Origin: Rhizopus arrhizus
Taxonomy: Eukaryota > Mucoromycota > Mucoromycetes > Mucorales > Rhizopodaceae
NCBI GenBank assembly: GCA_024220505.1
Contig: JAKZZE010000024.1
Span: forward strand, 310,001-374,000
Length of the DNA: 64,000 nucleotides
Direction: 5' to 3'
Positions 19,843-30,300 of this stretch are shown in pieces. Every line of letters starts with the position of its first letter. Positions within the stretch are counted from its first letter, which is position 1. The notes under the pieces are model-generated. The model was not told the origin of the DNA. It worked only from the letters and a program-made list of their open reading frames with translations, and searched no databases. Made by a program: the position numbers and the translations under genes.

Positions 19843-20035
19843 GGGTGATGTCTAAAATATTTAAAATAAGAGCTTTCGGACTGAAAAAAATATATATTGT
19901 AGAGAAAAATAAGGCGCGTTTTTTGGTGTTAAAATGGTGGATGAATGTATCGTATTGGTGTTGAAAATCGAGTTCAAAGATGAGCAAAAATAAATACCTT
20001 GTGTAACGGTCGGAAGAGCGAAAGAAAGGTGGTCG

Positions 20036-20108
20036 GGGGATGTAGCTCAAATGGTAGAGCGCTCGCTTAGCATGCGAGAGGCACTGGGATCGACGCCCAG
20101 CTTCTCCA
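20036..20108 (+). tRNA. tRNA-Ala (anticodon AGC), intact
   Basis: A cloverleaf folds over 73 nt: acceptor GGGGATG with CTTCTCC, D arm GCTC/GAGC, anticodon stem CTCGC/GCGAG around TTAGCAT (AGC at 20,069-20,071), and T arm CTGGG/CCCAG. The G3:U70 wobble, the alanine identity element, is present. A73 follows and there is no intron. One U:U mismatch sits in the acceptor stem, and the T loop reads ATCGACG in place of the common TTCGA start. A T5 tract near 20,150 could end transcription. The LINE and SINE stack begins exactly at its first base. Confidence 0.9.
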
Positions 20109-21253
20109 CGTTGAACCTAAAGTTCAATAGGTTACTGCTTCCATTGTGTTTTTGTTTCACCTATTGTGACGCATTTTTATTTTACTTTTGGTGTTGAAAG
20201 AAGACAAACAGTAATGTAGCTTTGTTGCCATCAACGTCCGGTTATCCTTACACTACTTCCAAAAGAGGTTTAGCCAGAAATTAGTGTAACCAAGAAGAAA
20301 GTAACAATGTAACACCCGATCAAGCCGAAAATTTTCAAAATAGCGACTTTAGTCGCTAGATCGAAAATTGTCGGTCAAATGAAAACTTTCATTTTTGTGA
20401 AAAAGGTCAAAAGCACAAACAAAGAAACAATATAAATACCTTCTCTTGTTGAAGTCAATTCAATTCAGTTTTTTTGAATAAAGAACTCAAGTTCAATTCT
20501 TTTTATCTTTTCATTTACACAAACAGGCAATCTTTAGTTATAAAAGTCCCTGTTCCCTTTATTTTTATCTTTATCTTTTATCTTATATTTGATCTTACTT
20601 AAAAGATCTGGTGGTCACATCAAGCAACTAAACTTGTAAAAACTCAAGAAAACTCTCTTTATTAATAACAACCTTTACTACTTCAAGAAAATAACATTAG
20701 CTTTTATTGATTTACTTTTACAACAGCAAATGTTAACAAAAAAAAATAGAAAACGTGAGAAAAACCAAAAACATGAAAAGATATAAAATACTCCCCTTTT
20801 TCAACTTTACTTTTGACTTACTTAACTTCCCTCATATATTTTATCAAATAAATATCAAGTTCCCTTTTTATAAAAACCTCTGAATTATTCATATCGAGCA
20901 CGAACAAGTCCCTTGAAGCCAATATATCTTCATTGTAATCCCTTTTTATTTTATTCTTTTACTTTTAATTTTTACTCTATCAAACTCAAGTCTGATCTGC
21001 TTAACAAGATCTGGTGGTCACTCTTACAAGAACCGAAATCAATTCTACTTAGTCAAGAATTACCTTTATTCCAAGCAAACGCGCTTATATTTTATCTATC
21101 TCAATTACTCAAACTCCGTGAACGCGAACTTTTACAGTAAATTTTTTTTTGTACTGTTGTGACGCAGTTGGTGTAACTTTTGCGGAAGAAGGGACTCAGT
21201 CGTAGTGTAGCACAAATGATGAAATTTTGGATCTGGAGAACAATGATGATCAC
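20109..21253. other. AT-rich region with decayed LTR-retrotransposon-like sequence, no gene
   Basis: GATCTGGTGGTCAC occurs twice (20,605 and 21,008), each after a TGATCT..C/GTTAA-type stretch, as in the leader of an LTR element. TGTAACACCCGATC near 20,311 may be an LTR start. I found no matching end or coding frame. Confidence 0.4.
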
Positions 21254-21258
21254 AATGT

Positions 21259-21826
21259 TGTTGTATAATGGTAATAGTTATTAAGAAAAAGGTAGAAACA
21301 AAGATCAAGAAACAGTTTGAGTACTTTTTGAGACTGATCTTTATTTCAGTTTAAGTTAAAGTAAAAATTATTCTAATTGAAGGTAGGTATTTATATCTTA
21401 TTGAGTGAGTGGCTTGATATCTTCTATTGTAAGCGTTCTTCTAATATTCAGGTACTTTAGCAAGTGTCATCTATAATTATGATTATGAAAACTTTTCATT
21501 TGTTCTTTTGTATGTCTGTCATAGATTATCTTTTATTCGGGGAATTCCTCACTGATTTGAATAACGTTATTTTACGCGTTATTTCAATTATATGAAAGAT
21601 TAGCAATATTCCTGATATTGGATTGGATCTTGTTATTTTAGTTGATACTTCTTCTTATAAAAGAACTCTCATTAATACAAAACATATTCTAAAAGAATAT
21701 GTTTAATTGGAATTGATTGTATAATCTTATTTAAATAAACTTATATTTTATTTTTATTTAATTATGATCTTGTATTAAGACTTATATTTATCAATGTCTA
21801 CTACAATCAGTTACTGTTCTACAACA
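21259..21826 (+). repeat. Solo LTR (family H), 568 bp, with target duplication
   Basis: It begins TGTTGTATAATGG and ends ..TACAACA, a perfect 7-bp inverted end pair. AATGT flanks both sides (21,254-21,258 and 21,827-21,831). A truncated copy lies at 47,784-48,270. No internal region is present, so this is the product of LTR-LTR recombination. Confidence 0.85.
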
Positions 21827-21831
21827 AATGT

Positions 21832-22314
21832 AACAAAGATTACAACATTAACACCAGCAATGGCTGCGGTTTGTGATTTTTTAATTTTGAACCTTATTCT
21901 TTTTTGAACTTTATATTGTAGCACAAATGATGAAGTTTTGGATCCGGAGAACAATGATGAACACAAGAACAAATTTTGATGTCCAGCGACATTGATGTCG
22001 TTCGACATAGATTGTAACCAACAATAAGCCACGCCTTTTTTTATATAAATAAGATGAATAATTTTAACCAAATAACAGACAGAAAATAAATAAAATCTTC
22101 TCGCGCTTAAAAAGCAATCTTTTCTTACTGGGTCGCAAGTACCTGTTGTAAACATAGTTATTTTCTATATGATATCAGTTGTATTAAAATAAATAACGAT
22201 ACACAAAAAGGTTAAACTATGATTGAACAATTCCACACTTTTCCAAATTTAGAACAATAAGATCAATATCTGTCATCCTAGAGAGTCTAATCAATTGTCA
22301 ACCCCAAAAGTAAT
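21832..22314. other. Non-coding region between solo LTR H1 and the Tc1-like element
   Basis: The stretch GTAGCACAAATGATGAA...GAGAACAATGATGA at about 21,917 repeats the sequence at about 21,208 just before the solo LTR, so the LTR lies in locally duplicated DNA. No gene is seen. Confidence 0.5.
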
Positions 22315-22316
22315 TA

Positions 22317-23979
22317 CAGTGGGTGGAAAAAAGGTTCCAATGTTTTCGTCTCGCAACTTTAACGCTTTATAACTTTTGAAATACAAATGGTAACGACTCA
22401 CAAAAACATGCATTTTGTAGCGCTTTTGCAGCTTATATTAGTGAAAAAAAATTTTGTTTGAACTGTTACACAATCGCGAATAAACTAACATTAAGTACAA
22501 AAACCAACATTGGAACCATTTTTCCACTACAACTCTAGATAACTTTATTTGTTATTTAATGGAATATTCACTAGAGCTTTTTAGCTGATTATGAGTCATA
22601 CCATTCTGGCTATCGCCGAAAAAGACTATGTGACTTATAAAATTAATTTATCCCGGGTCAAAACTTTTTTTTTCCTTTTCTTTCTTTACATAACAAAGAT
22701 TTGGGGTATCACTACACATATGGTTCGCTCTCTCCCTAAAAACAAGCAAAAAAGCATCAAATCATTGGTTTTACAAGACAAGCCGTACTCAGTGATAATG
22801 GAACGTATTCCTAACTTAAAAAAATGTACTTCAAGTAGATATGCCAACAAGTTTTCTCCTAGTAGAGTAACAGCAAACCCTGGTAGAAAAGCTGTTCTAT
22901 GCGTTACCACCAAGTCTTATATACGTAAGCAGACTGTTAATGGTACCCTCAAGACTGCGGAGGCTGTCCATAAGTACCTAGTATGCACTGGCCATAATAT
23001 TAGCTACTCAGGTACCATTAAGGTTATGAAAAGCATGAACTTCCATTCTAAGATAAAGGTAAAAAAGCCTTTATTGACTAAGGTTCAGCAAACAAGACGA
23101 CTAGCATGGGCGGAAGAGCATAAAAACTGGACAAGCGATGACTGGAGACGTATGGTATTAAGTGACGAAACAAAAGTCAACGTTTATGGGTCAGATGGTT
23201 GCAAATACGTTTGGAGTCGACCAGATGATAAACTTCAACCCCATCATCTCGACTTGACAGTTAAAGGAGGGGGTGTTAGCATTATGGTATGGGGTTGTAT
23301 TACCTACGACGGGCCTGGTTATGCTTGCTGGATTAGTGAAGGCACAATGAAGGCTTCTGATTATGTCGGGATTCTTAGTACAACTCTTATGGATAGCCTT
23401 GAACACTATGATTACAATCCTCAGGACATCTATTTTCAGCAGGATAACGATCCTAAACACACGTCAAAGCTAGCTAGGCAATGGTTCAAGGATAATAACT
23501 TCAACTGTGACCATAACTTCAACTGGCCTTCATAAAGTCCAGGTCTAAACCCAATAGAGCACATCTAGCAGCACCTTAAGCTCAAGTTAAGTGCGTATGA
23601 TATTAGGGCAAAAGGTGTGCATGAATTATGGGATTGTGTTGAAAAAGAATGGTCTACTTTTACAGCAGAAGACTGTAGGAGATACATAGACAGTATGCCC
23701 GATCGTTGTAGAGCTGTAATTGCTGCGAAGGGCGGTCATACGAGATATTAATAAAATAAAGCATGTAGTGGAAAAATGGTTCCAATGTTGGTTTTTGTAC
23801 TTAATGTTAGTTTATTCCCGATTGTGTAACGATGCAAGCAAAATTTATTTTTCACTGATATAAGCTGCAAAAGCGCTACAAAATGCATGTTTTTATGGGT
23901 CGTTACCATTTGTATTTCAAAAGTTATAAAGCGTTAACGTTGCGAGACGAAAACATTGGAACCATTTTTCCACCCACTG
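22317..23979 (+). mobile_element. Tc1/mariner element J, 1,663 bp, with long (about 215 bp) terminal inverted repeats
   Basis: Flanked by TA (22,315-22,316 and 23,980-23,981). The termini start CAGTGGGTGGAAAAA and remain similar over about 215-230 bp (22,317-22,545 and 23,760-23,979), much longer than in families B and F. It contains one transposase pseudogene. The element sits just upstream of the broken chromovirus A. Confidence 0.92.
22720..23751 (+). pseudogene. Tc1/mariner transposase (DD37E-type spacing), two in-frame stops
   Basis: The start is the ATG at 22,720 (MVRSLPKNK), because upstream codons look non-conserved. An N-terminal helix-turn-helix is followed by the DDE domain: LSDETKVNVYGSDG, YFQQDNDPKHT and SPGLNPIEHI, with 37 residues between the second Asp and the Glu. 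TAA at 23,533 and TAG at 23,566 interrupt the last part, after which the same frame continues to TAA at 23,749 (343 codons). The break separates the catalytic Glu from the rest, so the protein is dead unless the stops are read through. Confidence 0.88.
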
Positions 23980-24287
23980 TAGATCAAAGTTAATTGACTG
24001 GTTATTATTTCTATTGTTCAATTTCAGATGCATATATTAGAACATCGACAAGCTTTAGCTTAATCATTGGTTCTTCAGCACGACATCGTGACCGAGTCTA
24101 TATCTTTTATATCTACGCTCACAAAGAATATAAATAGATGCCAACTTTTTATCCATAAAGCGAGACCTTTTCGCAATATAAAGAAATCTGCAATAAAGAA
24201 GGATTTTAATTTTATATTGCTGCTATTGTTTTTTTGTTTAATTTTTTTATTTAATCTTGCGATTAAAACACGCAGAATTGCAGCAAT

Positions 24288-26203
24288 GTTAGAATGTCAA
24301 TCCTTTTTCAAGAAACTTGACATGCATCAAAACTCCACTGGAGGTAGCAATGCGGTTTCTGCTGGGCTTTCCTTGTCTCATAGGGATTTGCCTAAATTTC
24401 AGTTGGCTACCAGTGTCCTTAGACCCTTTCCAAATGAAGAGGTTTTTGAATCTGTGGAGCACTTCTTGACAAAATTTGAAAACATCATTGAGGGATCCTC
24501 ATATCAGAGTGTTGAGCATGTTTGGAAAAAGTTTTTACCACTTTGCTTACCTTACAGTGACAATGCCTGGGTAGAGACCGAGCTTAAAAGATGTCGTAAC
24601 TGGTCCGAAGCAAGACAAGCATTCGTAGATCATCATGGATCAAGCATGTCAAGTAGCTATTACAATGACTTGGTTTTTACAATGACGATGAGCAGCAAGG
24701 AATCTATTAGTGATTATTCTAAGAAATTTCTGCAAGCTGTTTTTTATGCGGGACTTCCTAAGGATGATCCACGTATCGCTGATCGTTTTTTGGCATCGTT
24801 GACGCTACCTGTCCAAACAATCATCCGTATGACTGTGACAAGAGTAGAAGGAAAACGGAGCAGACCTCACAATTGGACGGTCGAGTACTTATCGCAAGTG
24901 GGACGTGATGTCCTTGGTGACGATAACAGTCTGTATGCTGAAGCCACTGCTATGATTCCTGGTGCAAATCGGGTAAAGAAGCAAGAAGGTGTAGGTCATG
25001 GGCTTGTAAGCAAGCATCGCATTAGCAAGCCTATCAAGGCAAACAAGTTGGCCAAATCTTTCTTTTGTTCCCATCATGGAAAAAATAACACTCATAATTC
25101 CAATGATTGTTACAGCCTGAAGAATAGAGCTGAGAAGAGCACGGAGAAAAAAGAAAATAATTGTTACAAGTGCCATCAACCATGGTTTAAAGGCCATGTA
25201 TGCAAAAAAGATGAGCCTAGAAGAGTTCTTGCTGTTTCCAAGATAGAGAAACAAGAAGACAGTCAAATTGACAAGGCCACTGCCGAAGTTGAGGCGATGA
25301 TGGAAGACTTGAGTTACGATTGTAAGTATCCAAGTAAAAACAAGGATAAAGCATGTAGTGATAACAGTGCATTTAACTTATTGACTCCCATCTTTATAGA
25401 GAACGTAAAGCTTATTGGTTTGATTGATACTGGAAGCGATGCAAGTTTCATTGATATCATTTCTTTGAATAAAAAGTTAAAAATCAATAAAGTTAATAAA
25501 ATTACTGGTTCCTATAATTTTTTGTCTCATAATAATGAAATTTCTCGTATTGGGATTACTGATCCGTTGCAATTTAAATATGCAAATGGTATTCAGTTTA
25601 AACATTCATTAGAAGTAATGAAGTTTAACAAAGAATTCGAATTGGATATTCTTCTTGGAACTGATATCTTGCCTAAAATGAATATTGGGTTAACTGGTGT
25701 AGCATTTAGATTGGATGGTGAACATTCACACTCTGATACTACAGCCAACGATAATCTAATTTTAGAAAATATCAATATTGATCGTGAAAATAAATATGAG
25801 CCTGATAATTCGCCAGCTGGTACTCCCAGTCAAAGGGCAGAATTTTTCAAAATAATTAAAGAGGCCATTGATGAGAACCAGAGCATTCCTATTGAATCTT
25901 CATGTCCAATGCCTGAGTCCATTATCCACCTTCCCACTAAAGAAGGCGCTACGGCTTATAGACGGCAATATCCAATTCCGCACGCTTTAAGACCAGTATT
26001 AGACAAGCAAATAAAAGAATGGTTGGAGACTGGTACCATTATCAAGTCCAAAATCAACACATCTTTTAATAGTCCACTCCTTCTCGTTCCTAAGAGAAAC
26101 AAAGCTGGTGAAATTGTTAATCATCGGGTGTGTTTGGATGTGAGACTGTTAAATAAAATATTACCTCCCACTTTCAATTATCCTGTTCCATTGATCAGAG
26201 ATA
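24288..26203 (+). pseudogene. Gag, protease and start of RT of chromovirus A (5' half)
   Basis: The likely start is the ATG at 24,288 (MLECQSFFKKL); the open frame extends upstream to 24,067 through hydrophobic AT-rich codons without similarity to Gag. The Gag region carries Cys/His motifs (CYKCHQPWFKGHVC). The protease has LIDTGSDASF near 25,430, and the RT N-terminus includes NHRVCLDVRLLN near 26,130. At 26,202-26,203 a TA target holds element B2, after which the gene resumes at 34,051 in frame when B2 is removed. The downstream half has further lesions, so A is dead. Confidence 0.88.
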
Positions 26204-26863
26204 CAGTAGCGGACAAAACTGGTGCACAAAACTTTTTTTCAGCTTTTAACTACCATTACCTGCTCATGGTAATTGCAATAGTCATGAAACTGTACTAGAA
26301 GGAGGATATACTAGTCATTGTAATCTATGTATGTTCTAAGCATGACATTGTTAAAACTGAGCGATAAGCGTGCTTTGAATTTATAAAACCTTATATTTTC
26401 TAAAAACCGCAAAAGTGGCTAAAATCTTAGACTTTATATAATCATCTCATCTCTTGATATTATCGGATATTCTTCTTTGCATATGCTAATAATATGCGTG
26501 TATATCATTTTCAGTAAAAGAACCCGGCTCTTTAACTATTCTTTTCCAAAGATCATCGACCCTTTTTGATCTAGTGTCGTATCATCATACCTTTGCCATC
26601 AATTGCCACCTGGCATGCTTATGCGGACTTAGGCCGGGATTAGTGGCGGCTAAACTTGTAGCACAGAAGCGCTGTTATCAAATATTGAGTTTGTGACATG
26701 CGTCGACTTGTGCCTTGTGTCATTGTCATACTGAAACGAGAGATTACGACGTTTTAGACCACTATACGCTAGGCTTTTGTGGTATGAAGTAAGCGAAATA
26801 TATGTGTATATTTATGAGTTCATTATACCATCGTATACCTGACACACATATTCTGGTCCACAA

Positions 26864-27288
26864 TGTTGTATCCACACAACTAGTAAAGTGAACATTCATG
26901 GATAAACGAGAGATCTCCGCAATAGCCAACTTTGCCCTGTTGTCTCTATCGGTGTTCCCACGACTATATCGGAACCTGATTATAACAACGGCAGTTCAAT
27001 CCAACTTTATTCGATAATTATCGTTAGATCAATAATTTATCTACTTCATTGTCCCTTGATTCGTCAAGAAGACAGCGGCTATTGATTATCTACTATCTTT
27101 CCTTTATCTTCCCATCCTTCCCACATTATTCTTTTAACCGATCAATTGAAATAGCGGTAAAGATCCAGACATCCAAAAAGTATAAATAGCCTCAAATGTT
27201 TTTATTAATAAAGCAATATATAATCTTTAGTTTCACAACTATTGTCTTTTTTTAGTTTTTGTCTCTTATTTTAATACTTGGCAAAACA
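26864..27288 (+). repeat. 5' LTR of chromovirus C
   Basis: 425 bp, TG...CA. TATAAATAGCC at about 27,180 and AATAAA at about 27,209 are plausible promoter and poly(A) signals. It is followed by a T-tract and GTGAATTC, with no TGG-type primer-binding site. Confidence 0.95.
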
Positions 27289-27364
27289 TTTTTTTTTGTG
27301 AATTCTTTATTGACTTTATTTTTAAAAACAACCCTTTTTTATTATTACTACCTACCTTACCAAT

Positions 27365-30300
27365 ATGTCAAACACAAATGACTTTAACTCTGCTGCTGCT
27401 GGTTCTTCCAGTAGTAATGCCAAAACTTATCCTGATAACGCTCGTCGTATGTCAGATGTTTCTACTTTATCTTCAGAGGCAGAGTCCTCTGGAATGACCA
27501 CTTCCGCAGTTTCTTCTGGTTCTCTTGAGCCTAGAATCGCAGCCCCATCCATCCACTCTTCCATTGAGGAGTTGGATTCCACCATCATCGGTGCCACCCA
27601 AGTTATTCTTAACTTGTCTGTTCGTCTCCTTTCTACGACTCCTGAGTCAGAGGAAGACAACATGGTGCGCGCTAAGTACGAAGCCTGTTCCAAGGATCTG
27701 GAGAGACTAGTTCATACTAGGGATCTCCTCCAGCGAGCCATGAACCATGCTGTTCCCACCGCTTGGACTGGTTCACCTAAGGTTGCTCCTGCAGCCTTGA
27801 ATGTTGTACCTCCAAACCTACCCCTCATGCAGTGGAAGGGTGCGGTCTTTGACCCATCTGCCCCTGTCTCTGTGGATGTCAAGCACTGCTTGAAAAAATT
27901 TCAGGACGTAATGTTCGCACATGGTCTTGATCTTGATCAGCACTGGCTTCGTCTTCTCCCTCCTTGCTTGTCATCGAGTCAACGTACTTGGCTTGATGAG
28001 TACCAAGAAAAAGAGGATGTCCATACGTGGAGTCAGTTCAAAAAGGCTTTTACTAGCCATTATGGTGTTGGATCGGCTGAAGAAAAAGCCACGTCTACAA
28101 CGGAGTTGTTACGCATCTCCATGACTGCTGCTGAAACTGTTGACCAGTACGTTGAACGTTTCAACAACCTCCGTCGCTTGGCACAGATCCAAGATCGCTG
28201 TGTCCTGACTCGTTGCTTTCTGATCGGTCTTCAGGCCGATATCTACAAGAAGGTGATCGTGTCCTTAGCCAACTGTACGGATGCACAAAAAGAATCGGTC
28301 GACTACGTTGTCAAGTTGGCCAAGACTTTGTACCATTCGCTGTACAAAGTTCGTAAAGTGGCTAACGCTGCTCACACTCCTGCTGGCCCTTCGATGGTCA
28401 ATGACTCTTCTTCTTCTGGTCGGAAGAGATCTTCTGCTTTTGTCTCTGGTTCTGCTGTTCGTTCTGCACCTTATCCACAAGCTTCTAGGAAGTATTGCAG
28501 ATTCCACAAGACCACCAACCATAGCAATGATGAATGTCGTGCTATGAAGAAAGCTTCCTCTTCTTCTCCTTCTTCGGGTTCAACCCAAGATGATGTCTCC
28601 TCTGGTTCTGCTGCCTCTCAGTGGAATCCAAGAAACCAACCTTCCGGTTTGGGACGTCCGTGCCGCTCTTGTGGTGCTGACAACTGGCGTCCTGGTCACC
28701 GATGCAAAGGAAAGGGCCGTTCAACCGGTTCCTTCGCTGATGACTCTGCCGGATCTTCTCACATGTTTCGAGCAATGAGTCGATCCCCTGCTTCTTCCTT
28801 GTCTTCCGTTGCCTCTTCTGGTAACGATGTTTCTGTTTCTGTTGGTTCTTCTGCCACTGCTGCTTCGGGTAGTAGTGATGCTTCTCCCGGTCGTAAGACT
28901 GATGCTGCTGGTCCCGTTGTTCCTGTTCCCGATTCGTCGGATGATATGGACATTGATGTTGCGGAAGCCCTTACTGTGGCTGAAGCTGCTCAGGCCTGTA
29001 AGTACATTACACATCACATCTTTTCTAAAGCGCCTTCAAACACTAATACGCTTTATGTTCCTATTATTATAGAGCACATCAAAACATGGGCCATGATTGA
29101 TACCGGTTCGTCTTTTTCGTGTGTGTCTCCTTCGTTCTGTTCGGCACTTGGTTTAGTTCCAACACCTAATCCAGGATCGATCAAGTTAGGACATAATAGT
29201 TCAAGTACTGTAAGCCGGTTAGGCATAATAAATCTTACTGTTTATTATAACCAAATCCGTTTGTCATATGAATTTGAAGTGTTTGATTTTAGCAGTGATG
29301 TTCCCATTTGTTTAGGACTTGACATTTTGCCTAAACTAAGAATAGGTTTAACAGGATTAGCCACTTCTTGGTTAAATTCTAATATTCCTAAAATACCTGA
29401 TCCAGTTAACCCTGATGATTATAAGCCAAATGAAACTCCTGTTGGCACTATGCAGGAAAGACAACGTTTGATGAGCACTATTCAACCTTTGTTAGATGCT
29501 AATACGAGTATCCCCATGTCTTCTCATTGTAATTTACCTGGTGCTATCATCACTCTTGATACTGAACCCAATGCCTTTGCTTATCGAAGACAACCCGATA
29601 TTGCTATTGCTAATAGAAAGATCATGGAAGACCAAATTCAAACTTGGTTGGATGATTGTGTCATTGAACCTGCTCCTTCCAATACTCGCTTCAATAACCC
29701 TATTTTTCTTGTTGGAAAAAAGGATGTCAACGGATTATACACTAAGAAAAGAGCAGTTATTGATCCACGTCTGCTTAACCAACTTGTAAAGAATGTTGAT
29801 AGAATGCCTTTACCTCTAATCAGCGATCTTCATCAACGTATGGGTTCTGCTACTATATTCACTACCTTCGACATACGAGCATGCTTTCATCGTTTTCTTA
29901 TCCAAGAATCTGATAGACCCAAAACCGCATTTACTCATCCATTTACTGGTATGCAGTATCAATTTCGTCATTGTCCTTTTGGCTTGACAAGTACCGGTAA
30001 CATTGTACAGCGTGTTCTTACAAATTTGTTCGCAGATCTTCCTTACACTGCACTCTATATTGATGATCTATGTGTCTTCAGCTCTGGTGACATGAATCAA
30101 CATATTGAGTATGTCCGTGAGGTGTTGAAACGTCTTACTGCTGCAAATTTAATTATTAATGTTGAAAAGACGCATTTTGCACAAAGTTGTGTAAATATTC
30201 TCGGATGGACTATTGGTAACAATGGTTCTCTAATCCCTGATCAACGTAAACTGACAAATATACATTCTTGGCCCACACCTAAAACTGGTAGACAAGTCAT

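Larger units (their letters stand above)
15195..20035 (-). mobile_element. Full-length non-LTR retrotransposon (LINE G), 4,841 bp, inserted at the 5' end of tRNA-Ala
   Basis: A minus-strand LINE with a 5' UTR of about 190 bp, ORF1 (19,842-18,856), ORF2 (18,859-15,464) and a 3' UTR with no poly(A), ending ...AAATCTTTAACC. It is flanked by GGGGATGTAGCTCA on both sides. The right copy is the start of an intact tRNA gene, so the insertion leaves the tRNA whole. Base composition is richer in GC than the surroundings. Both ORFs are open, so it may be active. Mucoralean L1-like elements linked to centromeres (Grem-LINE1) are a candidate relative that only alignment could confirm. Confidence 0.92.

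Noticed and set aside
24067..24287. Extension of the chromovirus A Gag frame upstream to 24,067
   Set aside because: The extra residues are hydrophobic, AT-driven and unlike Gag; the ATG at 24,288 gives a normal start.
21259..24288. Family H solo LTR as the 5' LTR of chromovirus A
   Set aside because: Its sequence differs from the 3' LTR of A (43,272-43,857) and it has its own AATGT target duplication on both sides.
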